A DNA stretch of 64,000 nucleotides from Papio anubis (Eukaryota > Chordata > Mammalia > Primates > Cercopithecidae): NCBI RefSeq assembly GCF_008728515.1, contig NC_044977.1, forward strand, positions 2,689,501 through 2,753,500. Direction: 5' to 3'. Each line of letters begins with the position of its first letter. The stretch's first letter is position 1. The notes below the pieces were generated by a model. That model did no database searches, was not told the DNA's origin, and was given only the letters and a program-made list of their open reading frames with translations. The position numbers and the translations under genes are program-made. This document shows, one piece after another, positions 1 through 12,292 of the stretch.

Positions 1-1466
1 TGATCCATATTGAGTTAATTTGTGTGAAGGTTGTAAATTCTGTGTGTAGATTCATTTCTTTGCACGTGAATGTTCAGTTGTTCCAGCAGAATTTACTGAA
101 AGGACAATCTTTGCTCCACTGAATTGCCTTTGCTCCTTCTTCAAAGATCAATTGACTATATTTATGTGGGTCTATTTCTGGGCTCTCTGTTCTGTTCTGC
201 TTATCCTGCTTAGAGTTCTCTTAGCTTCCCGGATGTGCAGTTTGGTATCTGATCTTAATTTGGAGTAAATTCTCAGTTATTATTGCTTCAAATATTTCTT
301 CTGTTCCTTTTTCTTTCTTCTTATTCTGGTATTCCCATAAGGCATAAGTTACACCTTTTATAGTTGCCCCGCAGGTCTTGGATAGTCTGTTCTGGCTTTT
401 TTTTTTTTTTTTTTTGGGCTTTTTTCCCCTTGCCTTTCCATTTTGGAAGCTTCTATTGACATATCCTCAAGCCCATAGATTATTTTCCTCAGCCTTGTCT
501 AGTCTACTAATGAGTCCACCAAAAGCATTCTTCACATCTGTTAGTGTTTTGATCTCCAGCATTTCTATTTTTTTCCTTAGAATTTTCATTACCCATCTGT
601 CTTTGCAGGTTGTGTACTTTATCCATTAGTGCTCTTAGCATAATACTTAGTTGTTTTATATTCTCCATCTGATAATGCCAACATCCCTGCTATATCCACA
701 CCTCGTTCTGATGCTTGCTCTGTCCTTCAAACTGTTTTTTTTTTTTTTAAATCTTTTTTCTCTTTAATCTTTTTTTAATAGCCAAACATGGCATACTGGG
801 TAAGAGGATCTGTTGTAAATCGCTCTTTGGCCATGTAGTGGTAAGGTGTGGGAAGTGGAAGAATTTTTTCATCCTATGATTAGGTCTCAGTCTTTTAGTG
901 AGCCTGTGCCACTGAACTGTGAACTGCACAAATGTTTCTCTCACTTTAGCGAGGATAGGATGACTAAAGGACACTGAGGCTGAGAATGTTCCTTCAACCA
1001 GATACGTTAGGGTTTGGTAAAATCCAGCAGGTGAGGCTCTGGTAAAATACATTCTCCCAAAGACGGGTCTTGTTAAGAAAAACAGAATGCTCTGGCATAT
1101 GTCGAAATTATTCCTTTTCCCCATCCCTTGCCAGAAGCACAAAGGAATTTTTCTCCAGTATTCACTATCAGAACCTGGTTGAGCTCCTAGAGGTAAAACT
1201 CACCAAAATGTGCCCCTCCCACCATGCCCTGGAGTTTTCAACTCTCAGACTTGTCCATGCGGAGCCTCCAGGATTTGTCAATCACAGTTTTAAGGTTTCC
1301 CTAGTGAACACTAGGTCTGGAGAAGTTTGCCCCTAGGTTTCTGCCTGTCTGTCACTCTAATTTTGGGGGTAGTGGTTTGTCCTGTAATCCCATTCTCTAA
1401 CACATCTGTGAAGGGTTGCTGATTTTTCTGTTTCTCAGCTGTTTACTTACTGTTAGGACGGAGTGA
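1..1466 (-). repeat. Old LINE-1 (L1M-type) fragment(s), minus strand
   Basis: Bases 1 to about 195 read as the reverse complement of the familiar L1 ORF2 3' region (runs such as TTCAGTTGTTCCAGCA and TGTGGGTCTATTTCTGGGCT). From about 200 to 1466 the sequence stays T-rich and resembles the reverse strand of old L1M elements (CTTCAAATATTTCTTCTGTTC, CATATCCTCAAGCCCATAGA). The junction near 195 may be a deletion or two separate fragments. Open frames here are short and carry no recognisable reverse transcriptase block. Old LINE origin is fairly secure; the subfamily is not. Confidence 0.62.
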
Positions 1467-1768
1467 GGCCGGGCGCCGTGGCTCACGCCTGTAATCCCAG
1501 CACTTTGGGAGGCCGAGGCGGGCAGATCCCAAGGTCAGGAGATCGAGACCATCCTGGCTAACACGGTGAAACCCCGTCTCTACTAAAAATACAAAAAATG
1601 AGCCGGGCGTGGTGGCGGCGCCTGTGGTCCCAGCTCCTCGGGAGGCTGAGGCAGGAGAATGGCGGGAACCCGGGGGGCGGAGCTTGCAGGGAGCCAAGAT
1701 GGCGCCGCTCACTCCGGCCTGGGCCACAGAGCCAGACTGCGTCTCAAAAAAAAAAAACGAAAAAAAAA
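1467..1768 (+). mobile_element. AluY, Old World monkey type
   Basis: Complete Alu with A and B boxes, both monomers and an A-rich tail interrupted by CG. The right monomer reads GGGAGCCAAGATGGCGCC, a variant common in cercopithecid AluY subfamilies. It is flanked by AGGACGGAGTGA (1455-1466) and AGGACAGAGTGA (1769-1780), a 12-bp target-site duplication with one mismatch. It splits the old L1 sequence. The 147-codon minus-strand frame over it (1443-1886) is Alu-derived. Confidence 0.95.
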
Positions 1769-1780
1769 AGGACAGAGTGA

Positions 1781-1900
1781 AAACTTCCAAACTCCTCAGA
1801 TGCCAGATAGAAAATCCTCCTACTGTTTTTACTGTGATTTTACCTGCAGATTTGACCTCATACATTCCCACTTGTGTGTAGCCCACACATATTCTCCAAA
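1781..1900 (-). repeat. Continuation of the old L1M sequence after the AluY
   Basis: After the duplicated target site the text continues with ACTTCCAAACTCCTCAGATG, which matches the old-L1 context on the other side of the Alu. The right boundary is not clear. Confidence 0.4.
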
Positions 1901-4900
1901 TTGACCTAGAATCACCATTGCCACTTCCAGAATTTGACCAAAAAAATTATCTAAATATGCTATCTTTCTGATTATAGTAATTGTCATGGGGATACTATGA
2001 CTAAGAGAAAAATGTTGCAAATATGGCATTTATTTTGTTCACAGAGTTATCGATGTGAGGGAAGAAAGCAGTGTATTTAAAAACTGTTTCTTCCTGTTCA
2101 TAGGTACTACAGACTGTCCATCTCTGTAAGCATTTTACCTCTCTATGGGCCCCATGGTAAAGTGAATTCTACTCTTAACTCTTTGGAAAGCAGCATGTTA
2201 AGCGGAGAAACACTGAGCCGTGAATTAAAACTTCTAATGTGACACAGGAGGCACATAGAATTTTATCCAGATATTATAGAATATTAATGTATTTAAATTT
2301 TATCAAGCATGTCAATGGGAGTAATTTCATGGTGATAGGATATCTAATTTCATTGCCTTCAGTGGCCCAGCTTTGTCTCATGTTTTTGTCCTATTTTTGC
2401 TGGCTTATAGCTAAACTGTTCTACACATAGACATCATCATCTCCATTTTAAAATACTCGGACACCTGCAATAACACATAGTCAAAAAGCTCTTTGATACT
2501 GAGTTCTTCATCCTTCAGCCTGTTTTCATTATAGGTCTATTGGAAGATTTCCACCCTCAGCCTTACTCTCTTAGCAGTTAATTAAAATATTCTTGCTACT
2601 GAAATGTGCTGTATAGTTCCTATAAATTAGGGGATGTCAAATATTGTAGTTTTCTTAGAGTAGCTAGGATTCTTCCTTTTTAAAAAATTCCCACTATCTC
2701 ATACTTGCAGCAATTTAGAAAAATTGCCAATGCATCAATTAATGCAAATTGTCTAAGGGCTTCTATAATTTGAGCTTAAAATGCTAGCTCCAACCATAGA
2801 GCTTTGTATTTCCATGAACTGCGACTTAAATTCTGGGTTCAATGTTCATTTACCTAATGTTCCCCGGTAATAAAGACATGTCCATTAAGGACATCTGTTA
2901 CAATTTGGTAACCTCTAATTTTAATGGAAAATAATAGAGTTCATGTCTGTAAGATTAGAGGTTATGGACTAGGTCTTTACACTGGCTTGGCATCCTGGAT
3001 ATAATGTTCTGCCAGCCAATCTCATACATTCACAAAAGGCCCAAAGTCTTAGTTCTGCAGGCCAATAAAAAGAAATAAAGAAAAAAAAAAAAACTTTTCT
3101 ATCTTGTCACTTTGATCATTGCCTTGTTGAAAATGTCATCACCTGCTAGAAAATAATACTTTCTCTTTTTAAAAAGCACATGAGGAGACAAGAAACCAGT
3201 GAATAATTACACAATAAAATGTACTCTGCCAACTAACTACAAGAGGGAGGAAAAAGGCAGAAGAGGGAAGAAAAGTAGAGAAAAGGGGAGGGATGAAAAT
3301 CTCTGAAACTCTGTGTAGTCCCCCAAAACCCCAGGCAGTTCATGGCCTCTCACTGATATTTAGGTTTTCGATATTTTTCCCTTGGTAGGGGATGGGGATT
3401 GGGGGTGAGAGAGAGACAAAACCTTTGCCTCTTGAACTGACAACCTACACATAGTAAAAATAATGCATCTGAGAAAACAATTACATCTGCCAACTTCAGC
3501 AACTGTAACAATGACATCGTGGCTGTTTTTAAATTCAAGCCAAACTTTAGCATTCCTTTTGAATCCAAGTCCTTAATGGCATTTATGACTCTCACGGGTA
3601 TTTATTTTAGCTGAATATCTTGCATTTGCTATGCCAAGAGCAATCCCGAGTAAAAAGGATTCCTGTCACTTTATTCAGGCTTCAACAAAAAGCACCCAAG
3701 CCAGTAAATCACTAAATGGGACTACCAACTTCCTATGACATGCATGAATAATGCCTTAGCAGTCAGCTCACCGGAAAAATTAGAATGGGAGTGAATAAAA
3801 TCCTGTAAAAGTATGCCTTCACAAGCTGAGCTCAGAACTCTATCAAAATCGATTTCTTCCATTTGACATCTGAGTACGTTGAAATGTTCTAACAGGAAGC
3901 AACAGAATCAAATTTCTTTTCAACTTGCTTTCTGCATAAAGGAAGAATTACGATAACCAAGCTCACCAGGCTTTAGGTATTGCTCAAAGTCCAATGTTAA
4001 CTTGAGGCCACCTCAAGGCAGGAAAAACAAAGACAAAGGCAAAAATTTGGTGTTGGACACCTAGATTGACAAAAATTGAGCAAGTCAAGTTTCACACAAC
4101 TATATTTTTTCTTTAGTGGGGGAAAGTTGGAAATGTCCCTGATCCAGTTTTACATTGGAGTATCAAAGAAAAGGTTAATTGTATAAGACAGTAACAAGAT
4201 TATGAAATAGGTGTAGAAAGTTAAATATATTTTACTATGATCAGTCCTCTATATAACAGTCCGTACAACCTCCTTCATCGAAACCACGAGAGCCCCTTGT
4301 AACTGAAACTATGTGCTTAACATCTCTATTGAAGAAAATAGAAAGTCATTTAGATGCATTCAAATGTGTTCCTTTTGCTTTTTAGTCAGACTGTGCTTGC
4401 AGTTACCTTTGCTTTCCAAATAAACCCAGAGTTAAGTCATTATGTGTTGTCACTGAATGTATAAATGGCCACCTTTCACATTTCTAAATAAATATCTCAT
4501 TTTACGTTGTTTTCTTCAAAAAAATTTTTTATCTTGAATTAATTACCCATTACCAAAATGACAGACATTTTTCAATCCTAGGAAAGAAACAAGTTTTTAA
4601 TGGCATAGCTAATGAAACACATTTCTGTTGGATTTTCTAGTATATTAATTTATTTCAAAGTATTTCTAAATGTACCAAAATTCACATGTTTTGCTGAGTT
4701 TATTCCAAAATGATTTAATAGTAATAAAAAGTACAGTTTTATATTAACATTAACATTGTTAATATATTAACTAATTAACATTATCTTGAAAGATCTGACC
4801 TATCATTTTTTACTACTAATAATACAGAATTTTTTAATTAAAAATAAATAAGAAAGCTAAGGCATCATTTTTGCAGGCTTATGTGGCTCTTTTGGTGATT

Positions 4901-5302
4901 TATAGATTAATCAATCATTAATAGAATTAAAGGCCATTTATACTAAATAAATTGCTTATGGCTGCAGCAAATTGTGTTTTGAGATTTACTGGTAAAGACT
5001 ATAAATTGCCAGTCATGTTATTAGACATATAAATCAGACAGTTACTGAAAATTGATTATCTGACTCCAATTTTTCTGAACATATTGTTACTCTTGCTTAT
5101 TACTTTTCTTATCTAGGTCGGAGAAGTTCAACACTACACTGAGTGAAGAAATGTGCATTTCTAGTATCTAAGGCTAATACTCAATTTTTATTGTTGTTTT
5201 CTTGTTTTGTTTTGATTTCAATATTCTTCGAGATGAAGAAAATAAGATTTTTGCTTTTATGTAAATATTGTAGTGCTGTTTTTGTTTTTTCTATTCACTG
5301 TC
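1901..5302. other. Unique AT-rich DNA, no gene seen
   Basis: About 3.4 kb with no recognisable young repeat. A possible degenerate MIR lies near 2425-2500, an A-run at 3077-3093 and a purine-rich patch at 3240-3295. The stretch 3600-5060 is AT-rich without simple-repeat structure and has several TAATTA-type motifs (for example around 4770 and 4836). Open frames of 60-81 codons lack any family resemblance. Confidence 0.5.
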
Positions 5303-5644
5303 TGCTATGGTTTGAATATTTGTGCCTCCTCCAAACTCATATATTGAAATCCTAACCTCCCAATGTGATGGTATTAGGAGATGGGTCCTTGGGAGATTAT
5401 TAGCTTATGAGAACAAGGCACTCTCTAATAGGTTTAGTGCCTTAAAAAAGAAAAGTGCTCCCTTCTACCATGAGAGATTATGGTGAAGAAACCATCTAGA
5501 CAGAATGCCCTCACCAGAACCTGACTGTGCTGGCAGCCTGATCTTGGCTTTCCAGCACCGAGAACTGTATGAAATAAACTTATATTGTTCATAAGCCATT
5601 CAGTCTATGGTATTTTGTGATACTACCCCAAATAGACTAAGACA
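5303..5644 (+). mobile_element. MLT1-type MaLR solo LTR
   Basis: Begins TGCTATGGTTTGAATATTTG and ends CAAATAGACTAAGACA, the standard start and end of MLT1 LTRs. Internal landmarks are AACCTCCCAATGTGATGGTA, CTCACCAGAACCTGA and a GAAATAAACTT polyadenylation signal region. Flanks CTGTC and CTACC match at 3 of 5 positions, a weak decayed target-site duplication. No internal region is attached. Confidence 0.85.
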
Positions 5645-6059
5645 CTACCTGAGTCTAATTATCCCAGGTATAAAAACTAATATATGCTTTAAAAATCATT
5701 GCAAAATATCTCTTGAATTTTATGATGGAACAATGTTATAACAAATCCATAATGAACACAGCTTCTACCTCCTCCTTTGGCATTTTGCTAAGATCCCAAA
5801 TATACAGTCTGCTTCTATGAACAGAAAAATCACAAAAAGTTGAGGCATGCACTATGAATATTTGTGCTGTTTTGATGGTCTTTACGATAATATGCCATTA
5901 TTTAAGAGATAAGGTAGCAAGGTATTATTTGCATCTAGATGAAAAATTGGTTTAGGAGAACATTCTGGATACAGATTTTGAGTTCTAAATTAGTATGCTA
6001 GTTTCCCTGTCACTTGTCTTTTCCTATCTGTTACAGGATACTCCCTACACAAAGTTACC
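5645..6059. other. Unique DNA, nothing recognised
   Basis: AT-rich sequence between the MLT1 LTR and the Alu cluster. No gene, RNA or repeat could be assigned. Confidence 0.5.
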
Positions 6060-6067
6060 AGAATATT

Positions 6068-6383
6068 ATTTTTTTGTTCTGTTTTGTTTTGTTTTGTTTT
6101 TGAGACAGAATCTCGCTCTATTGCCCAGGCTGGAGTGCAATGGCAGGATGATAACTCACTGTATCCTCCACCTCTGGGCTCAGGGTATCCTCCTGCCTCA
6201 CCTCCTGAGTCACTGGGACTATAGGCATGTGCCACAGTGCCCAGCTGAATTTTATTATTTTTTAATTTTTTTTGTAGAGAGGAGGTCTTGCCTAGGCTGG
6301 TCTAGAACTCCTGGCTGTAAGTGACCCTCCTGCTTCAGACTCCAAAAGCACTGGGATGACAGGTGTGAACCACCACACCTGGG
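6068..6383 (-). mobile_element. Old Alu (AluJ-like), minus strand
   Basis: Starts with a T-rich reverse tail (TTTTGTTTTGTTTTG) and GAGACAGAATCTCGC, and ends ACCACCACACCTGGG. Many changes, including loss of several CpG sites, make it old. The 8-bp AGAATATT occurs at 6060-6067 and 6385-6392 as a target-site duplication. Confidence 0.9.
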
Positions 6384-6440
6384 AAGAATATTCTCATATA
6401 TGACTCTCATGGTTCCTCCATTATTTATAGTATAATTTTC

Positions 6441-6747
6441 TTTTTTTTTTTTTTTTTTTTTTTTTTTTGAGACGGAGTCTCGCTCTGTCACCCAGGCTGG
6501 AGTGCAGTGGCGCGATCTCGGCTCACTGCAAGCTCCACCCCCTGGGTTCACGCCATTCTCCTGCCTCAGCCTCCGAGTAGCTGGGACTACAGGCGCCCGC
6601 CACCGCGCCCGGCTAGTTTTTTGTATTTTTAGTAGAGACGGGGTTTCACCTTGTTAGCCAGGATGGTCTCGATCTCCTGACCTCGTGATCCACCCGCCTC
6701 GGCCTCCCAAAGTGCTGGGATTACAGGCTTGAGCCACCGCGCCCGGC
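6441..6747 (-). mobile_element. AluY, minus strand
   Basis: Full-length young Alu with about 28 T residues at its reverse tail and most CpG sites kept. It has a perfect 15-bp target-site duplication TATAGTATAATTTTC at 6426-6440 and 6748-6762. It lies 57 bp from the older Alu in the same orientation. Confidence 0.96.
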
Positions 6748-6762
6748 TATAGTATAATTTTC

Positions 6763-7385
6763 AAGAATTCCATTTTCTCAAACTACTCTTCACAAGCTCT
6801 ATCGTCCAGTCAGTCAATTCCAAAAAGTGACTGTTACCTAAACACCCACTTGCCTGATCCACCATGACGGCCCTTATCCCTGTGACAGTGCTCAGCACCC
6901 TGACCAGTACCATCTCTGTCCTTCAGGGCCAGCTCAGAGACAACCGTCTCCAGAAAGTACTCGTTTTCATCAAAATGCTAGCACTGTTTCATCCCCTCGG
7001 GAAGCATTGCAAATTGTCAGTTCATGTCATGTACTTATATTTCTTTTTATGCATTTATCTACCGTATCTACTTTTAAATTTTTGTTACCACAAAATGTAT
7101 ATGCCTTCTTTTTTAAAAAATTTTTTTTGTAGATTTTAACAAATTGTCAGTCATAGCTTTTTATCTCAGTATTTCAGTTTTGGTGTACTTCATAGAACAG
7201 ATACGTGTCTTCATCAAATCACTTGCTAGCAATCTGATACATTTGGAATTTGATAGCAATTCAATAATGCACAATTATCAAATGATTTAATTAACCTAGA
7301 AATAAATATCTGCAAATCAGAAACTAATTTTAAATATCTTGCAAAATTTTCCATTCCCATCAGGTCCACAAATGTAACATTTTAG
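6763..7385. other. Unique DNA between Alus
   Basis: The stretch 6780-7000 is less AT-rich than its surroundings and holds the first part of a 91-codon plus-strand frame (6864-7139). That frame runs into an AT-rich tail, has no recognisable domain, and I do not call it a gene. Confidence 0.45.
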
Positions 7386-7400
7386 AAAAAAACAAGGTCT

Positions 7401-7690
7401 GCCGGGCGCGGTGGCTCACGCCTGTAATCCCAGCACTTTGGGAGGCCGAGGCGGGCGGATCACAAGGTCAGGAGATCGAGACCATGGTGAAACCCCGTCT
7501 CTACTAAAAATAGAAAAAATTAGCTGGGCGCAGCGGCGGGCGCCTGTAGTCCCAGCTACTCGGGAGGCTGAGGCAGGAGAATGGCGTGAACCCGGGAGGC
7601 GGAGCTTGCAGTGAGCCGAGATTGCGCCACTGCACTCCAGCCTGGGCAACAGAGCAAGACTCCGTCTCAAAAAAAAAAAAAAAAAAAAAA
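7401..7690 (+). mobile_element. AluY with a small internal deletion
   Basis: Nearly complete AluY starting GCCGGGCGCGGTGGCTC. Relative to its neighbours it lacks the short block CCTGGCTAACA, so it reads GAGACCATGGTGAAACC. The 15-bp target AAAAAAACAAGGTCT is repeated at 7386-7400 and 7687-7701; the A-tail blends into the right copy. Confidence 0.93.
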
Positions 7691-7751
7691 AAACAAGGTC
7701 TGATCACAGATAAGGGGATTCAGAGTACGCCATCCCAAAATACACAACTTC

Positions 7752-8049
7752 GGCCGGGCGCGGTGGCTCAAGCCTGTAATCCCAGCACTTTGGGAGGCCG
7801 AGGCGGGCGGATCACGAGGTCAGGAGATCGAGACCATCCTGGCTAACATGGTGAAACCCCGTCTCTACTAAAAATACAAAAAACTAGCCGGGCGTGGTGG
7901 CGGGCGCCTGTAGTCCCAGCTACTCGGAGGCTGAGGCAGGAGAATGGCCTGAACCTGGGAGGCGGAGCTTGCAGTGAGCCGAGATCGCGCCACTGCACTC
8001 CAGCCTGGGTGACACAGCGCGAGACTCCGTCTCAAAAAAAAAAAAAAAA
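7752..8049 (+). mobile_element. AluY
   Basis: Full-length AluY with the standard GAGATCGCGCC right monomer. It has a perfect 15-bp target-site duplication AAAATACACAACTTC at 7737-7751 and 8050-8064. It sits about 60 bp after the preceding AluY in the same direction, as a separate insertion with its own target duplication. Confidence 0.96.
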
Positions 8050-8304
8050 AAAATACACAACTTCGACCTAAGGTTCACTTTGAGCTGAAAGCAATTAAAA
8101 AAGAAACAGACCCGAGAAACTCTCTGCCCTCCCCATTTCCCTCTCTACTAGGAAAGACAGGAGGATTCCTAATCAGAGGAGACAACTCCAGACCTTAATT
8201 AACCCAGAGATGGCAGCAGAAGCATCTGAATAACAAAACTTACTCACTAGCCCTTATCTTCTATTAGAGCCCACCACAATTTGCTGCCCTAGAAATTCAA
8301 GTCC

Positions 8305-8579
8305 TGGAGTCTCACTCTGTCCCCCAGGCTGCAGTACAATGGTGCAATCTCGGCTCACTGCAACCTCTGCCTCCTGGTTCAAAAGATTCTCCCGCCTCAG
8401 CCTCACAAATAGCTGGGACTACAGACACGTGCCACCACGCCCAGCAAATTTTGTATTTTTAGTAGAGATGAAGTTTCACTGTGTTGGCCAGGCTAGTCTC
8501 GAACTCCTGACCTCAACTCCTGACCGACCTTGGCCTCCCAAATTACTGGGATTACAGGTGTGAGCAACCATGCCTGACC
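8305..8579 (-). mobile_element. AluS-like, minus strand, lacking its tail
   Basis: Reads GGAGTCTCACTCTGTCCCCC through GTGAGCAACCATGCCTGACC. The expected T-rich reverse tail is missing and the end lies directly on unrelated sequence. It has a small local duplication (CTCCTGACCTCAACTCCTGA). No target-site duplication was found, so the tail was probably deleted. Confidence 0.87.
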
Positions 8580-9397
8580 ATCTTGTCACTTTTCTACATT
8601 ATTTTTCTTTGCTAAGATGCTATATAAGCTCAAGTTCTAACCATCCCATTGAGTTACTCAGCACCGAGCATTCATCGTGTGTGCGTGATGCACATGTTAA
8701 CAAACTTCTGTCAGTTTTTCTCTTTTTGATGTCTTTTGTGTCTAATTTACAGGGCTCCAGCCAATGAACCTAAAATAGGTAGAGGAAAAATAAACTGTTT
8801 ACTTCCTTACAAAGGAAAAGGGTATTCTGCTTTTCTAATGGACCACCACTGAGCCACACTGGTAGGGCAGTAAAAATATAGAAGATGAGAACCTCTGGAA
8901 TGAGAAACAGCTGTGTTCAAATTTCAGCTCTTACCTATTTGCTATATTATGATTAAACACACACACACACACACAAGCTGTTATTTGATGCGTGTAATAA
9001 TTTTTAGCTTAAACTTTGCAACAAATTTATGTAAAATCATAACTTGGTCCCATAATTCTTCAAATATATAAAAAAACTCATGCTCCTTTGGGAATAAACA
9101 TTTTTTGAGCAAAGACGTAGAGCAAAATGCCAGCACTGTTTCTTACATATTCACTCTGCGTTTAATCATCATAAATGTCATGACTTGTGCTTATACATGC
9201 AAGCTGAAGTTTAGAACAGAAATACATATCCAATTAATTTTGTTACAACTATAAATATCAGGAACTCTTTCAAAATCCAGAAAAAGGGGTTTGTTAGTTG
9301 TTTTTGCTGTTTGATTCAGTGTTAGTTATATTTAATTAGTATGACTTCCCTCCTATGTGTATACAGAAATGTGCAAAGAAAACATCGGACTTTACGT
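8580..9397. other. Unique DNA with an (AC)n microsatellite
   Basis: Contains a short (AC) run at 8957-8975. The stretch 9110-9220 might be a very old MIR but I cannot support it. No gene seen. Confidence 0.45.
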
Positions 9398-9406
9398 ATC
9401 CCTACA

Positions 9407-9703
9407 AATTTTTTTTTTTTTTTTTTACGGAGTTTTGCTCTTGTTGCCCAGGCTGGAGTGAGTGGCACCATCTCGGCTCGCTGCAACCTCTACCTCCTGG
9501 GTTCAAGCAATTCTCCTGCCTCAGCCTCCCAAGTAGCTGGGATTACAGGCATGCGTCACCACGCCTAGCTAATTTTGCATTTTTAGTAGAGATGGGGTTT
9601 CTCCATGTTGGTCAGGCTGGTCTCGAACTCCAGACCTAAGGTGATCCACCCACCTTGGCCTCCCAAAGTGCTGGGATTAAAGGCTTGAGCCACCGTGCCC
9701 GGC
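9407..9703 (-). mobile_element. AluS-like, minus strand
   Basis: Full-length, reverse tail about 20 bases. The target ATCCCTACA is repeated at 9398-9406 and 9704-9712. The left-arm text CTCTTGTTGCCCAGG and intermediate decay suggest an S-age copy. Two overlapping plus-strand frames here (9341-9568 and 9355-9639) come from the Alu antisense strand. Confidence 0.93.
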
Positions 9704-9712
9704 ATCCCTACA

Positions 9713-10512
9713 TTTTTTTAAAGTAAACCATGATAGTCATACCTTTCTTACACTTGATTACAGAATGACATTTTAACTATGTACAAGATCTTAGGATGTT
9801 GGAGGTGGTAGGGCTGTTCTTTTTGTTCACCATGCTATGAGTACCGTAAATAATTTCTTCGAGGAAAAGGTTTTTCAAAGATCTATTATGGCGAAGGTGT
9901 CAAAACTGCTGGTAAATGGTCTGAGGGTTTCACTAAACCACAAACCTTCCTGCAGGTTTTTTTTTTTCCTTTTTTTAAAAAAATACATATTAATTTCCCC
10001 ACGGGTATACTAAATCTTAGGAACTGTTGTTTTTTCCCATGAAATGGAATAGCCCTTTTGTTGAAGGAAATAAAAATATGTTGTTATTCTTAGCCATTAA
10101 ACCAATATTTGCTTTAGTCATAATAGAATTCCTTTTATAGAAGCCAGGGAAAGGAAAATCCCTTCAAAATTATAACAGCAACAAAAAAATCCCTCCAAAA
10201 CTATATGCTTTTAAAGATAACTATACATTTGAGGAGAGGTGTGACCAGAATGATTTCAAGAATTATTTTCAACTATAATAAAGATATATATTTTTTTTTC
10301 TTTTTGCTTTCTCCTTATGTTTTGAACAGTTGCCTAAGTGATAGCAACGCCAGACAAAGTCATTAGCACTGGAAGATTCAGGATGTGCAAGAACTAGAAA
10401 ACCTTTCCTGTGAGGTGAACAAGCCAAAGCTGATTGTGAACTCTTTAGACTGCACCTGACTAGAGCTACTGAAGACCTGGGATTCAGGTGACCCGCAGGC
10501 GCCATGTGGAAG
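9713..10512. other. Unique DNA before the HERV-W LTR
   Basis: AT-rich, with T/A runs at 9957-9986 and 10290-10301. No gene or repeat recognised. Confidence 0.45.
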
Positions 10513-11266
10513 TGTTACTGGGGTCCTTGCTCCCAGAGCTCCCAAGACAGTGACGGGACGCTTCCAAGATGGCGGCAAGCCTCGTGCTCTCTGACTTGGG
10601 GTTCCTGGCCTCACAGATGTCAAGAAATGGAGTCTTGGGCCATGCCCTGAGTGTTATAGCTCTGTTAGAAGCCGTGGGTCACAGAAGAGAACCATGGAAC
10701 CCGATGACTAGTGTTCAGCTCGATTAGGACGAACGGGGCACTTACCCGTGCAGGAACAATGGCGAGCCTCTAGCCGGATCCCCAGCGGCAATGGGCGCCT
10801 CACTGGGTCGGAAGCACAGCGGACACCCTGCCGGATCCGGAGGGATGGAAGTCAGGGGGCTGGTCTGCGACTGCGCAAACAGCAGTGGTGGAAGGCGGAG
10901 CGAAAGCTCAGCTGAAGCCATAACAAACACTGACCAGAAGAGCGCAGTTGCAAGATTCAATAGAGTGAAAACAGAGCTCCCGTACAGAGGGAGGGGACCC
11001 AAAAGGCGTTGCCCTTGCTGGCTGGAATGCCTGGTTTTATATCCCAATCACTGCCCCTCCCGCTGTGCTCTCAGGCAATAGATGATTGGCTATTTCTTTA
11101 CCTCCTGTTTTTGCCTAATTAACATTTTAGTGAGCTCTCTTTACTCCCTGATTGGTCGATGTGAGCTAAGTTGCAAACCCCGTGTTTAAAGGTGGATGTG
11201 GTCACCTTCCCAGCTAGGCTTAGGGATTCTTGTCAGCCTAGGAAATCCAGCTAGTCCTGTCTCTCA
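10513..11266 (-). mobile_element. HERV-W solo LTR (LTR17-type), minus strand
   Basis: On the minus strand it begins TGAGAGACAGGACTAGCTGG and ends GGACCCCAGTAACA. It includes U3 runs such as GAGCTCACTAAAATGTTAAT, a GGGATATAAAACC TATA-like box (about 11032-11044) and the long R/U5 with GGTTCCATGGTTCTCTTCTG. Length 754 bp fits a near-complete LTR. Flanks are GAAG (10509-10512) and AAAG (11267-11270), a 4-bp target-site duplication with one mismatch, as expected for a class I retrovirus. No internal viral sequence is attached, so this is a recombinant solo LTR. It is the most GC-rich patch in its region. Short open frames in it are not conserved viral genes. Confidence 0.93.
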
Positions 11267-11270
11267 AAAG

Positions 11271-12288
11271 CACTGAAGTCACAGACACAGAGAATAGTCT
11301 TCTTTGGAACACTCATGAAATTTGCCTAAGTGAATATGGAAGGGAAGAATTGTTGCACCTTCCATAACACATTGAATCACATTCATTTTAGCCTCTACAA
11401 AAGATATAACCTTTTTCTTAATGGGTGTTGCTTGGTTTATTGCTGCCTTTATCTTTCTTTCTTTTTCTACTTCTGAGCAAATATCCTATCCCACTTCCTG
11501 CGAATGTTAAGGGAGAGGTTAGAGAGGGAAAAATATACACTGTCAACTCTGTAAAACAAGTAAGGCCCCAGATATTCCGTTTTGGATTATCATATTGAAC
11601 TGAAGTCAGCTCATTAATCTACTATTTTCTCCCTAAGATTCCAAGTCGACACACTTATGCAATTTAGTAGTTACCAAAATGATTAATAGGTTTCTCTGGT
11701 GCTAACCTAATTGCTATGACACTAAAGACAAGAACATTACAGAAGATAAAGCATTGAGACCTGAATTACCTCCCTTCTAGGCAACAATCAGCAGTTCAAG
11801 GCAATTCTCAGCTTCTTTGAGCAACAAACAAATTACTGTCACCAACTATGGTTTTTGCCTTTCTGGATTCAAACGGAAGATGTTATTAACAAACCCTCAT
11901 GACCAGGTCACTATTTTCTATCTTATCCAAAACTTATGTTATAAAATTTATCCTCCAGGAAAAAAAAAAAAAATCATTAAAAAAATTCTAATTAGTATTT
12001 TTACATTTCATTTTCACATAGCATCATATTTCCATATGTGTCATAGACTTAGTTTTCTTTAATGTAATATCACTAAACTAAAATCAAATGAATGTGTAGA
12101 TGTATTTAACAAGCAAGAAGTGAAGAGCGGAAATGGCAATAATCTGAAGAATCTATGCATTAGTTCCATTTGTGTCATCTATATATTTCCAAGGAAAGTA
12201 CTTTTCTATCAAAGTACCCACAATATTGTTTTAGTTTTTTCATTTGCTTTTCTCTATTTAGATGACCGATTCATAAAATATCCTGTGG
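11271..12288. other. Unique DNA between two LTRs
   Basis: About 1 kb of AT-rich DNA with pyrimidine runs near 11450-11470 and an A-run at 11960-11973. An 81-codon frame at 11817-12062 is low-complexity at its end and unlike any known family. Confidence 0.45.
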
Positions 12289-12292
12289 GCTA

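Noticed and set aside
747..1142. 131-codon minus-strand open frame
   Set aside because: It lies in old LINE-1-like sequence and has no recognisable domain or coding signature.
7401..8049. Two adjacent AluYs considered as a tandem duplication
   Set aside because: Each has its own different target duplication, so they are separate insertions.
10742..11081. 101-codon minus and 96-codon plus frames in a GC-richer patch, resembling a first exon with CpGs
   Set aside because: The whole patch is a HERV-W LTR; overlapping frames on both strands are chance.
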